NCBI GenBank assembly: GCA_000403035.1
Contig: AQSL01000101.1
Coordinates: 3,668-14,809 of the forward strand
Length of the DNA stretch: 11,142 nt
Direction: 5' to 3'
Source of the DNA: Candidatus Latescibacter anaerobius SCGC AAA252-E07
GTDB lineage: Bacteria; Latescibacterota; Latescibacteria; Latescibacterales; Latescibacteraceae
The notes under the pieces were generated by a model, which saw only the letters and a list, made by a program, of their open reading frames with translations, was not told the origin of the DNA and searched no databases. Both the position numbers and the translations under genes were made by a program. Shown here piece by piece: positions 1-7,681 of the stretch. Numbering within the stretch: the stretch's first letter is position 1; each line of letters opens with the position of its first letter.

Positions 1-88
1 TGTTAAGGGGCAGCGTAAAGCGTTGATTCACATGCCATTCCGTCTGATCGGAAAGGCCGATGATAGAAACAGATGTCAAATATTTCAT
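1..88 (-). CDS. Possible 5' end of a divergent gene, cut by the left edge
   Basis: An open frame starts at ATG 88-86 and runs without a stop to the window edge, giving 29 codons that begin MKYLTSVSIIGLSDQTEWHV. The residue mix looks protein-like, but I recognise no family. No good Shine-Dalgarno sits at the usual distance (the upstream bases read TGTTCGAAA), which weakens the call. It would be transcribed divergently from the EAL-HDOD gene and share its roughly 95-bp upstream region. Another open frame on the + strand (2-142) is an alternative reading, possibly the tail of an upstream gene. Function unknown. Confidence 0.3.
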   Translation of the reverse strand, partial: MKYLTSVSIIGLSDQTEWHVNQRFTLPLN

Positions 89-170
89 TTTCGAACATGT
101 GAAAACTATTTCACCGCTCCCCACAGAAGGAAAGTATTGTAAACTCGCTGTGTTTTTTTGAAATGTAATT

Positions 171-174
171 GAGG
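171..174 (+). promoter_or_regulatory. Ribosome binding site deciding the GTG start at 184
   Basis: GAGG lies 9 nt before GTG 184. This supports GTG 184 over the TTG at 169, which sits just upstream of the motif and has no such site itself. Confidence 0.6.
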
Positions 175-183
175 TTGATTGAA

Positions 184-1407
184 GTGGAAAATTTTGTTGC
201 CCGGCAGGCCATTTTTAATAGGAATCTAAAGGTATTTGCATATGAACTGCTTTTTCGTTCGGGACAAGAAAATGTATATGTTGCTACCGATGCTGATAAG
301 GCAACATCCAGTGTTATTACCGACAGTTTTCTTACGATTGGTCTTGAATCTTTAACACGCGGAAAAAGGGCATTCATCAATTTTACAAAAAATTTGTTAA
401 TGGATGAAACAGCCGCCATTCTTCCCAAAGACTCATTGGTCATTGAAATACTGGAAGATATAATACCTGATGAGGGTATTATTGCTGCCTGTACGAAACT
501 GAAAGAAAACGGATATACCCTGGCGCTGGATGATTTCGTTTTCGATGAGGTTTTTGAACCCCTTATAAAACTCGCCGATATCATTAAAGTTGATTTCAGG
601 TTATCAGGATTGGAAGAAGGCAGAGCATTAATTGAAAAGTATGGCTTGGAAAAGATCAAATTTCTTGCAGAAAAAGTCGAGACTCAGGATGAATTTGATC
701 AGGCATTAGGTATGGGGTATACTTACTTTCAGGGATATTTTTTCAGTAAACCGGTTATCGTAGCGAGTAAAGACATTCCGGGTTATAAAATCAACCATAT
801 CAATATCATACATGAAGTTAACCGCCCGGATGTCAATTTTAACAGAATTGAAAATATTATCAAACAGGATGTTACTATTTCATATAAACTTCTGAAGTTT
901 ATCAATTCAGCATTTTTTAGTTTTTCTTCAAAGATTCAATCAATAAAACAGGCACTTGTTATGCTGGGTATTGATGAATTCAGGAAATGGGTATCCATAG
1001 TAGTGTTGAAAGGTATGGGTGATGACAAGCCTGATGAGCTCATGGTGATTTCGATTGTCAGGGCAAAGTTTTGCGAATTTATAGCGGAAATTATCGGTCT
1101 GAAAAAGAGAGGCCCGGAACTTTTCTTTATGGGAATGTTTTCTGTTATTGATACATTTATGGGCAGGCCAATGGAAGAAATACTGGGAAACCTTCCTTTA
1201 GAAGATGATATTAAAGATGCTTTGTCAGGCAGTGAAGGGCGCTTAAGGAATGTTTATGAACTTATGCTGGCCAATGAAAAAGGAGAATGGGATAAGATTT
1301 TTGAATATGCAGATAAACTCGGTATTGATAAATCCAAGATTCCCGGTATATATGTGAAAGCCCTGGAGTCGGCAAATGAAATTTTTACCAGCTTGCCATC
1401 TCAATAA
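184..1407 (+). CDS. EAL-HDOD domain signalling protein (YuxH type)
   Basis: Predicted cytoplasmic signalling protein of 407 aa, with an N-terminal c-di-GMP phosphodiesterase-like EAL domain (about 1-195) and a C-terminal HDOD domain (about 200-390). I start it at GTG 184: GAGG is 9 nt upstream, and the resulting N-terminus MENFVARQAIFNRN matches the usual opening of this family. In the EAL half E21 (YELLFR), N66, E88, D116-D117, K135, E163 and Q183 appear at the expected motif positions, but the DDFGTG loop is changed to DDFVFD. Catalytic activity is therefore doubtful, and it may bind rather than hydrolyse c-di-GMP. HDOD domains lack the HD metal site and are usually protein-interaction or regulatory modules. 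Members of this architecture regulate motility or surface behaviour in some bacteria; no target is evident here. The next gene is 250 bp downstream, so it is probably monocistronic. Confidence 0.9.
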   Translation: MENFVARQAIFNRNLKVFAYELLFRSGQENVYVATDADKATSSVITDSFLTIGLESLTRGKRAFINFTKNLLMDETAAILPKDSLVIEILEDIIPDEGIIAACTKLKENGYTLALDDFVFDEVFEPLIKLADIIKVDFRLSGLEEGRALIEKYGLEKIKFLAEKVETQDEFDQALGMGYTYFQGYFFSKPVIVASKDIPGYKINHINIIHEVNRPDVNFNRIENIIKQDVTISYKLLKFINSAFFSFSSKIQSIKQALVMLGIDEFRKWVSIVVLKGMGDDKPDELMVISIVRAKFCEFIAEIIGLKKRGPELFFMGMFSVIDTFMGRPMEEILGNLPLEDDIKDALSGSEGRLRNVYELMLANEKGEWDKIFEYADKLGIDKSKIPGIYVKALESANEIFTSLPSQ

Positions 1408-1646
1408 TATGACAACTGATTGATGCATCCCTCTCCATAAATTATGGCAGAATTCAGGAGACGGAAGCCGGTATGAACCTATTCTTCCTTCGCAATTATT
1501 TTTGTTTTTCCCCTGGCACATGACTCTCATATCCTGGCTCATCAAATAAAACATACACCAGTAATACTTACATCATAGTGAGAAAAAAATTCAGAGCAGC
1601 TGTTGGTACGGATTCTGTTTCATGTATCAATCACCTCTTATTCACC

Positions 1647-1650
1647 GGAG
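1647..1650 (+). promoter_or_regulatory. Ribosome binding site deciding the ATG start at 1658
   Basis: GGAG with a 7-nt spacer to ATG 1658. The upstream in-frame ATG at 1622 has no such motif and would add 12 residues before the conserved MKIIAISGSPR opening. Confidence 0.7.
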
Positions 1651-1657
1651 ACAATCT

Positions 1658-2227
1658 ATGAAAATAATCGCAATATCGGGAAGTCCGAGAAGAAACGGGA
1701 ATACTGATACGATTCTAAAAGTTGCGCTTGAAGTTTTGGAAAAGAAAGGGATTAAAACAGACTTTATTACTCTTGCAGGCAAAAAACTCTGTACCTGCAA
1801 CGCATGTATGGCCTGTACAAAGGAACCGCGATGTATCCTCAAAGATGATTTCGATCCGATTTTTCATGCAATGCTTGAATCTGATGGATTCATTATCGGG
1901 TCACCTGTGTATTTTGGTTCTGCCACCGCGGAAATCACTGCCCTTTTGGACCGTGCCGGTTATGTGTCAATGAAAAACGGGGGTCTCTTCAGACGTAAAG
2001 TGGGCGGACCTGTTGCCGTGGCACGTCGAATCGGACAGAATTTTACCCTGGCACAACTGCTCATGTGGTTTATGATAAACGGGATGATTGTGCCCGGAAG
2101 TACCTACTGGAATATTGCGTTCGGCTCACATTCGTTTGATGTTTTAGAGGATAATGAGGGAATTACAACGATTAAAAATTTTGCAGAAAACATTGCATGG
2201 CTTCTTGAAAAAATAAAAGGAGTGTAA
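1658..2227 (+). CDS. Iron-sulfur flavoprotein / NAD(P)H-dependent FMN reductase family
   Basis: Flavodoxin-fold oxidoreductase of 189 aa, cytoplasmic. The N-terminus has beta-strand MKIIAIS followed by the FMN-phosphate loop GSPRRNGNT (8-16). A cysteine cluster at C47-x2-C50-x2-C53-x5-C59 (with an extra C45) matches the compact 4Fe-4S motif of archaeal/anaerobe iron-sulfur flavoproteins (Isf). GSPVYFG, the second FMN-contact segment, and a dimer-interface-like C-terminal half follow. Such proteins transfer electrons from reduced ferredoxin or NAD(P)H to acceptors such as O2, H2O2 or quinones, so it hints at an anaerobic or microaerophilic host. Start at ATG 1658 by RBS and homology. It is flanked by gaps of 250 and 141 bp, so no operon partner names its substrate. 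The exact electron donor and acceptor cannot be read from sequence. Confidence 0.88.
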   Translation: MKIIAISGSPRRNGNTDTILKVALEVLEKKGIKTDFITLAGKKLCTCNACMACTKEPRCILKDDFDPIFHAMLESDGFIIGSPVYFGSATAEITALLDRAGYVSMKNGGLFRRKVGGPVAVARRIGQNFTLAQLLMWFMINGMIVPGSTYWNIAFGSHSFDVLEDNEGITTIKNFAENIAWLLEKIKGV

Positions 2228-2368
2228 TTGAACATTGCAAGAAAATTGTAATTTCATCTCAAAACATTCCGAAGGTTTCTTATTTATAAAATTCCAAAGA
2301 AACAAGTGTAGCGAATAAAGAAATACGCTCTTTTAGTATAAAGTATAATATAATAAAGAAGAATAAAG

Positions 2369-5233
2369 ATGATAAGCCCGGACACATTTGTTTCATTTGA
2401 CCTTGAAACAACAGGACTTGATCCTCAATTAAACGAAATTATTGAGATAGGTGCGGTAAAAGTCGAAAAAGGTGAAATTACCGGTGAATTTTCCGAGTTG
2501 GTGAAGCCGGAAAAAGGAATCCCGGATTTTATTACCAATCTCACAGGAATCAAAAACAGCGATGTTGAAGATTCGAGACCGGTCAATGAAGTTATACCTT
2601 CTTTTCTTGATTTTTCAAAAGGATTCATGCTTATCGGACAAAATGTCGGGTTTGATATGTCATTTCTTCGAAACGCTGCAAACTATAAAAATATCGGTCC
2701 GGCATTGGATAATATCCGTCTTGCTCGCATTCTTCTCCCCCAGTTGCCTTCCTATAGTCTTGACAATCTTATTGAATTTTTTTCTTTGACACCTGAAAAC
2801 AGGCACCGTGCACTCTCTGATGCCGAGATTACCGCAATTGTTTTCCTGAAGCTCGTTGATATGCTCAGGATGGCAAATGATGAATTTGCACATGAGATGT
2901 TCAGGCTATCCTTAAAAACAGATGAGGTATTCCGGGAATTTTTCGAAACTCATATCCGGGAACGGATCGAGGGTTTTCAATCGAAGGCGTCAAAGACAGG
3001 TTCTGTTTTGATACCGGAAATGCATCAATATAACAATATAATCGGCGATTATTCGAAAGAAATCACACCTGCTGAACCAGGTGAAATCAACATTGATAGT
3101 GCATACATTTCATCGATCCTTGAGGAAGGTGGCGCACTTTCAAAGTATCATGGTGCTTATGAAGAACGTGCCGGTCAAATAGACCTTGCGAAAAAAGTTG
3201 CCAACGCTTTTAACGAAACAGAGTTGTTGATTGCCGAAGCGGGTACGGGAATTGGAAAATCAATTGCGTATCTTATCCCTTCGATCCTCTGGTCGGAGCA
3301 TGCGAAAGAACGTGTGATCATTTCGACCAATACGAAAAACCTTCAGGAACAGCTTTTCACGAAGGATATTCCACTTTTAAGCAAGATTTTTGATTTCCCG
3401 TTTCGTGCGGTTATACTCAAAGGCCGCGGGAATTATATTTGCCTTAACCGCTGGCACCGTCTTCTCAGTATGCCTGAACGTTATCTTTCGCGTGAAGAAA
3501 GGAATTATATTCTGCCGGTAGCATCATGGCTTCGCGGGACAAAAACCGGGGATCTTTCCGAAACCGGTTTTTCCCCCATGCTTATTGAAAGCGGGCTTTT
3601 GGAACGAATCTATTCGGACAGCCCGTTGTGCTTGGGAGCGAGGTGCAAATACCGTGACAGTTGTTTCGTCAACCGTGTGAGGAAAGCTGCCCAGCGGTCG
3701 CACATTATTATTGTTAATCATTCACTTGTATTCTCTGATATGGTTTCTGAGGGCGGTGTCCTGGGGAAATACAACCGTATTGTGTTCGATGAAGCGCACA
3801 ATATCGAAAAAGTTGCGCTTCGTTTCCTGGGTGTTACCGTGAACTATTACCGTATTCGAAGGATACTGAACCATCTCTATTCCAGAGACGATGGTCCTCG
3901 TGGACAACTTGCTATGCTCGACGAATGGGTTGATGAAATGGCGAAAGGTTGGCCGCAGTTTAAGAATAACCATGTAACTGTCGAATACGCTATCGATGCT
4001 GTTCAGAAGGTTCGTAACGATACAAGGAAACTGTTCGAGAGTCTCTACTGGGAGGTACGTACAAAAGCGGGAAAAAATGAGAATGGTCATGATGGAAAAC
4101 TCCGGTACTATGAAAACAGCCCGATATTCGAACATAACAGCAATGAAAGCGAATCGTTCAAGGAATCGGTAACCGTGTTGATCCGGAGATTGAAAGATAT
4201 ACTCTTGTTTATATCGGATGTATCTCCAAACAAGCTCTCTATGAAAGCGGAAATAATGATCGAACTCGAGGAACTGCAAAAAGAACTGCTGGGAATTATT
4301 ACCGATACCGATTTTCTCATCGAAGCCGCGGGAAGGAATGTTTTCTGGTTCGAATATGCCGAAAACGGAACGTTTTATTCGCTCAAGATAAAAAGCGCTC
4401 CCCTTGATATTGCGGAAAAACTCGCGTACGGTCTTTATGATTACATGGAAACCGTGGTTATGACCTCTGCAACGCTTGCAGTCGCCAGAGATTTTTCATA
4501 TATCCGAAACAGACTCGGTCTCGATCTCGATACCAGAGAACGGGTAGTTGAATTCATCGCTTCATCACCGTTCGATTACCATACTCAATCGGCGGTATTC
4601 AGCCAGTCTTTTCTTCCCTCGCCGAAAGAAACTGATTTTATTTCCGAGTCCAATGAGGTTCTCTTTTCGATAGCTCGTGATGTCGACCGCGGGATGCTTG
4701 TTTTATTCACTTCATACGGTCATCTGTATCGATCGTATCATGAGCTCAGAGACAGGTTCGTGCACAACGGCATAACGCTATTAGCGCAGGGAATAGAAGG
4801 CTCTCGAAATATACTGCTCCGCCGTTTTCAGAAGGAAACCCGCTCGGTGCTTTTCGGCACCGAGTCTTTCTGGGAGGGTGTCGATGTGCCGGGGCATGCC
4901 CTGGAGATTGTCGTCATCCTCAGGCTTCCTTTCGCAGTTCCCACCGATCCGGTTATCCAGGCGCAGATGGAAGATATCGAGATGAACGGAGGTGACCCGT
5001 TTATGGATTTTTCGGTACCCGATGCGGCAATAAAACTTCGTCAGGGTGCCGGCAGACTCATCCGTCACCGTAACGACAGGGGTGCGGTTATCATAATGGA
5101 TAAACGTATCAACACCACTCGTTACGGGCATTTATTCCGGAATTCATTACCGGGTACAGGTATCAGGCCGGTAAACGGGGAGATGCTGATAGAGGATTTA
5201 AAAGGGTGGTTTGAAAGCGATAAAAATGATTAA
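2369..5233 (+). CDS. dinG: DinG-family ATP-dependent helicase with N-terminal DEDDh 3'-5' exonuclease domain
   Basis: DNA repair protein of 954 aa. Residues 1-165 form a DnaQ/PolC-like exonuclease domain with all catalytic residues: D11 and E13 (DLETTG), D96 (QNVGFD), H146 and D151 (HRALSD). Residues about 250-954 are an XPD/DinG-type superfamily 2 helicase: Q270, Walker A AGTGIGKS (291-298), DEAH box 474-477, TSAT 699-702 and motif VI QGAGRLIR 892-899. Four cysteines, C358, C421, C426 and C432, show the C-C-x4-C-x5-C spacing of the Fe-S cluster in E. coli DinG. Predicted role is unwinding of 5'-tailed DNA, R-loops or G4 structures, with trimming of 3' ends. The fusion layout is typical of Firmicutes DinG, which usually lacks the cluster. 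Start ATG 2369 is preceded only by a weak AAGAAG purine run (2357-2362). It is the last gene of the higher-GC part and faces - strand genes. Confidence 0.93.
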   Translation: MISPDTFVSFDLETTGLDPQLNEIIEIGAVKVEKGEITGEFSELVKPEKGIPDFITNLTGIKNSDVEDSRPVNEVIPSFLDFSKGFMLIGQNVGFDMSFLRNAANYKNIGPALDNIRLARILLPQLPSYSLDNLIEFFSLTPENRHRALSDAEITAIVFLKLVDMLRMANDEFAHEMFRLSLKTDEVFREFFETHIRERIEGFQSKASKTGSVLIPEMHQYNNIIGDYSKEITPAEPGEINIDSAYISSILEEGGALSKYHGAYEERAGQIDLAKKVANAFNETELLIAEAGTGIGKSIAYLIPSILWSEHAKERVIISTNTKNLQEQLFTKDIPLLSKIFDFPFRAVILKGRGNYICLNRWHRLLSMPERYLSREERNYILPVASWLRGTKTGDLSETGFSPMLIESGLLERIYSDSPLCLGARCKYRDSCFVNRVRKAAQRSHIIIVNHSLVFSDMVSEGGVLGKYNRIVFDEAHNIEKVALRFLGVTVNYYRIRRILNHLYSRDDGPRGQLAMLDEWVDEMAKGWPQFKNNHVTVEYAIDAVQKVRNDTRKLFESLYWEVRTKAGKNENGHDGKLRYYENSPIFEHNSNESESFKESVTVLIRRLKDILLFISDVSPNKLSMKAEIMIELEELQKELLGIITDTDFLIEAAGRNVFWFEYAENGTFYSLKIKSAPLDIAEKLAYGLYDYMETVVMTSATLAVARDFSYIRNRLGLDLDTRERVVEFIASSPFDYHTQSAVFSQSFLPSPKETDFISESNEVLFSIARDVDRGMLVLFTSYGHLYRSYHELRDRFVHNGITLLAQGIEGSRNILLRRFQKETRSVLFGTESFWEGVDVPGHALEIVVILRLPFAVPTDPVIQAQMEDIEMNGGDPFMDFSVPDAAIKLRQGAGRLIRHRNDRGAVIIMDKRINTTRYGHLFRNSLPGTGIRPVNGEMLIEDLKGWFESDKND

Positions 5234-5300
5234 CCACACCGTGACACGGATGGACACAGAGAGTTATTGATTTTTGTACACATTATTTTCTTAACCGATG

Positions 5301-5480
5301 CTATTTTTGTGTACCCACCACCCTGGCATAAAATGGTATTTCTATTGCAGGTTCATCATTCCCATCGATATACACCGGGATAGTATCACGAAGTGTCGTT
5401 TCATTTTTTGGCGACTGCAATGTCGCAACAAGCTTGAATTTTGAACCATTCTCGATAGGTTTGAAAGTCCTGTGAAAAAG
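5301..5480 (-). pseudogene. 3' remnant of a DUF1573/Ig-like exported protein gene
   Basis: This gap is not empty. On the - strand a 59-codon frame runs from an in-frame TAA (5483-5481) to a TAG (5303-5301) with no start codon. Its product reads as the C-terminal beta-rich end of an Ig-like protein: the FKPIENGSKFKLVATL segment, then RDTIPVYIDGNDEPAIEIPF, then YARVVG. The pattern of a strand ending in IPVYIDG, a short turn and a strand IEIPFYARV resembles the last strands of DUF1573 (ASPM-like) domains. The upstream boundary falls in a short ATCAGC/AGCTAA repeat tract (5481-5509). I infer a truncated gene whose 5' part was lost. Coding origin looks good; the family name is tentative. Confidence 0.55.
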
Positions 5481-5509
5481 TTAGCTATCAGCATTTAACA
5501 ATCAGCTAA
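5481..5509. repeat. Short TTAGCT/ATCAGC repeat tract at the breakpoint of the gene remnant
   Basis: TTAGCT (5481-5486) and AGCTAA (5504-5509) are inverted, and ATCAGC occurs twice in direct orientation (5487-5492 and 5501-5506). The tract begins exactly where the reading frame of the downstream remnant closes, and it borders the AT-rich segment 5510-5582, in which I see no other feature. Confidence 0.5.
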
Positions 5510-5582
5510 AGAATTACTATAAGATAATTATTTAAGAATTCTATTTTACAATAAATATATATTTTATAATTTGATATCTACT

Positions 5583-7283
5583 TTAATATGTATAATATAT
5601 TTTATAATTTATATTATTTTTGATTTTGTACTTTTTTTTAAGCGTTGGAATTAAATTTTTTTTATTTTGATTTAATTTTTCTTCATGTATCATCTTCACT
5701 ATTTCTTTTTTCACTTCATCAATAGTTTTAATACGTGTACCTTTTTCCCCTTCTTTTACAAATATTTTAAATTCATTGCCTATTTCAAACGGTCTTGTTA
5801 TTTGTTTTTTATCTATCCTGAAAATCACTTCCCGGATGTGGGAAGAGAATTCAGTACTTTCATAATGTATATCATAACACAAGGCTACATCTTTAAGCCC
5901 TTCTACTAATGTGCTGTAATCTTGGTTCGAAGAAATTTTATCACTAGTATTTTTGACCAATATAGGATATGATTTTAATGCATCATTTTTTGAGTTAAAA
6001 GAAAATATAGTAACTATTGCATGTGTTCCATCTTTAAATAGTAATTGATGTTGGTTATAAAATTCTTCCATCATTTTTTCTGTTACGTTAAAGTTTTTAA
6101 GAAGTGCTTTTTTTTCAAAATACGATTTGACAATTGAGTTTTTATAATTTTTTCTATCGAGAATAAATTTTTTAGTACTTATGATACCCATTTTTACAGC
6201 TTCTTGGTATGCAAGATGCTGAAACACCATTTCTTTTAAATATGCTTTTATTGTTTCATGTGTATCAAGTTTATCTCTAAATAAGATATTATTGTAAAAA
6301 TCAATAAACTCATTCACTGTAATATAATTATTATTCAGGTTTTGCTTATAAAACAATAAGTTTTCATAAAGAATATCATGAAAATTAGATTTGTTTAAAT
6401 TTTTTAAATTACTATTTCCTGTAAGTATTTGATAAAAATCATTAATTATTTTATCTTCGTTTTTTATTTGAGTTTTTTTAAACAATTCTGAGCGGAATGT
6501 TTCCCACAGCTTATTACTCTCAAAAAATTTTAAATTATGTTTTAATGATTCTTTGGCCTCATCAAACGGTTTTCTTTTTATATTAGTTGTATTTTTGATT
6601 TTCACAATATACATTCCCCATGGTGTATACATCGGTTTTGAAATTTGCCCTTCATTCAATTTATAAAGGTAATCCTGGTAAGTATCAAATTCCCAAAATG
6701 GTAAAATAATTGTATTTTCAGCGTATGTCACATTTTGTAGAGTTTTGGATTTTATAACAACTTTTTCAAAATCTTTTTCATTTGCAATAAGACTGTCATC
6801 ACATGTTACGGTATAAAAATCTTTATCATCTTTGAATTTCAAAATCGCAATTGTAAATTGTTTTTGGCTTTTTTCATATGCATCAACCAATGCCCGGTAA
6901 TCTATATTTTTCACTTTTTCCCCGAGTTTATTATACAAAAGACCGTGATGCTGTGTTACAATAGTCTTGGTCATACTATTTACTTTTATATTAACATCAG
7001 GATCGTTATTATATCCTAAACGATAAGCTTCAGCGAGAAGATAAGTATTTTCGATAAAGCCTTCGATCCATGCTTTTATACTGTCTGTTGGAGCCGGTTT
7101 CTGGTAATTGTATTCGTAGATTTGTTTATATTGATTAAGATTCTTTTCAAATTCATATTCTGTTATTTTTAAATCAGAGATTTTCAGAACAGTTTTTTCA
7201 GTAATTAAAGTGTTTTTTTCACACTGGGGAAAGCTAAATAATATAAAAACAAGAACAATTGCAGTTTTGACTGATATCTTCAT
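5583..7283 (-). CDS. Exported SurA/parvulin-like peptidyl-prolyl isomerase-type chaperone
   Basis: Protein of 566 aa, predicted periplasmic. An N-terminal hydrophobic segment (about 7-18) ends in FSFPQC; C21 could be lipidated, but -3 to -1 (FPQ) is a poor lipobox, so a plain signal or anchor is equally possible. A SurA-N-like helical region with paired motifs such as NTYLLAEAYRLGY (79-91) follows. Two parvulin-like units can be seen: about 140-232, ending in GQISKP then PWGMYIVKIKN and the FDEAKESL helix, and a diverged second one near the C-terminus with QITRPFEIGNEFKIFVKEG and DEVKKEIVKM. The layout matches outer-membrane-protein chaperones (SurA/PpiD/PrsA class); isomerase activity is not assured. 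Start ATG 7283 has GAGG at 7288-7291 with a short 4-nt spacer. The gene is very AT-rich compared with the DinG gene. A DUF1573-like remnant lies just downstream on the same strand. Confidence 0.75.
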   Translation of the reverse strand: MKISVKTAIVLVFILFSFPQCEKNTLITEKTVLKISDLKITEYEFEKNLNQYKQIYEYNYQKPAPTDSIKAWIEGFIENTYLLAEAYRLGYNNDPDVNIKVNSMTKTIVTQHHGLLYNKLGEKVKNIDYRALVDAYEKSQKQFTIAILKFKDDKDFYTVTCDDSLIANEKDFEKVVIKSKTLQNVTYAENTIILPFWEFDTYQDYLYKLNEGQISKPMYTPWGMYIVKIKNTTNIKRKPFDEAKESLKHNLKFFESNKLWETFRSELFKKTQIKNEDKIINDFYQILTGNSNLKNLNKSNFHDILYENLLFYKQNLNNNYITVNEFIDFYNNILFRDKLDTHETIKAYLKEMVFQHLAYQEAVKMGIISTKKFILDRKNYKNSIVKSYFEKKALLKNFNVTEKMMEEFYNQHQLLFKDGTHAIVTIFSFNSKNDALKSYPILVKNTSDKISSNQDYSTLVEGLKDVALCYDIHYESTEFSSHIREVIFRIDKKQITRPFEIGNEFKIFVKEGEKGTRIKTIDEVKKEIVKMIHEEKLNQNKKNLIPTLKKKYKIKNNINYKIYYTY

Positions 7284-7354
7284 GTTTCCTCAAAAGTAAT
7301 GAAATATGGCTCTTCTAAAATTTCGTTGGTTAACTATTGACGCTCATTCTAAAT

Positions 7355-7505
7355 ATAACTTGTTATTATACAATAGATTAAAAGTGAATAAATCAATAGT
7401 ATTCACTATAATACAAAATGCAATTTACATAAAAAGGCTTCAATTTATGTCTGTCAAGCCTCAGCCGAAGGCTAAATTGCACTGGCTTGGCAAACAACAA
7501 GTTAT
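7355..7505. repeat. 151-bp fold-back element with 10-bp terminal inverted repeats
   Basis: ATAACTTGTT (7355-7364) and AACAAGTTAT (7496-7505) are perfect inverted repeats. Inside are nested or alternative palindromes: TATTATA/TATAATA (7364-7370, 7407-7413), AGTGAAT/ATTCACT (7383-7389, 7401-7407), TGCAATTTA/TAAATTGCA (7419-7427, 7473-7481), CATAAA/TTTATG (7428-7433, 7444-7449), AGCC-gaa-GGCT (7463-7473), and TGTCAAGCC/GGCTTGGCA with one G:U (7452-7460, 7484-7492). The element fills most of the 398-bp gap upstream of the parvulin-like gene. It could be a MITE, an integron attC-like site, or a structured RNA or leader. The termini lack a clear GTTRRRY core and the flanks lack an exact target duplication, so the class is open. 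Confidence 0.6.
7365..7370 (-). promoter_or_regulatory. Candidate -10 box (TATAAT) for the parvulin-like gene
   Basis: A perfect TATAAT on the - strand lies about 80 bp before ATG 7283. No convincing -35 is found at 16-18 bp (TTTATT is the nearest). The box lies inside the left arm of the fold-back element 7355-7505. In such AT-rich DNA a chance match is likely. Confidence 0.3.
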
Positions 7506-7522
7506 CAAATTATAAAACAGGA

Positions 7523-7551
7523 GTGGTTTGAGAGCTTTTTTCTCAAGCCAC
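7523..7551 (+). other. Stem-loop, possible terminator
   Basis: GTGGTTTGAG (7523-7532) pairs with CTCAAGCCAC (7542-7551) around a 9-nt loop, with one G:U pair when read on the + strand. On the - strand the same position becomes an A:C mismatch, although that strand carries the gene at 7682-8020. Only a modest T-rich stretch follows on either side, so terminator function is uncertain. Confidence 0.4.
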
Positions 7552-7636
7552 CCTTTATAAGTGATTTTTTAACAACTCATTTGGAGAAGATTCAGAAATA
7601 TAAATATCAGTAAATGTCTTTCTTTTATTGTTTGAA

Positions 7637-7652
7637 AGGAGAAATCCAGCTT
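7637..7652 (+). repeat. Left arm of 16-bp perfect inverted repeat around the small secreted gene
   Basis: AGGAGAAATCCAGCTT, whose exact reverse complement occurs at 8053-8068. The arm lies 30 bp beyond the stop codon of the gene at 7682-8020, in its presumed 3' untranslated region. Confidence 0.85.
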
Positions 7653-7681
7653 GAATTTAGTTGTGTGAATTAATTATTACT

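Noticed and set aside
111..659. 182-codon - strand open frame over the EAL domain
   Set aside because: Antisense shadow of a clearly conserved domain; Ser-rich translation with no family resemblance.
1408..1657. Possible gene or RNA in the gap between the EAL-HDOD and flavoprotein genes
   Set aside because: No coding frame with protein-like content, no stable hairpin with T-run and no convincing promoter could be seen.
2344..2349. TATAAT upstream of DinG as a promoter
   Set aside because: No -35 at a suitable distance, and it is too close to ATG 2369 for a normal leader with an RBS; chance match in AT-rich DNA is likely.
3722..4279. 185-codon - strand open frame inside DinG
   Set aside because: Shadow of the conserved DinG helicase gene on the other strand; no RBS or recognisable domain.
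5276..5314. GTACACA/TGTGTAC inverted repeat as the DinG terminator
   Set aside because: Only 7 bp with a 25-nt loop and no following T-run; it also overlaps the end of the DUF1573-like remnant.
7355..7505. Firm call of an integron attC site and cassette array
   Set aside because: Fold-back shape fits, but no clear GTTRRRY core, no integrase gene and no second attC-like site in the window; kept only as a hypothesis.
7306..7515. 69-codon + strand open frame
   Set aside because: No Shine-Dalgarno, AT-rich low-complexity translation, and most of it lies across the fold-back element 7355-7505.
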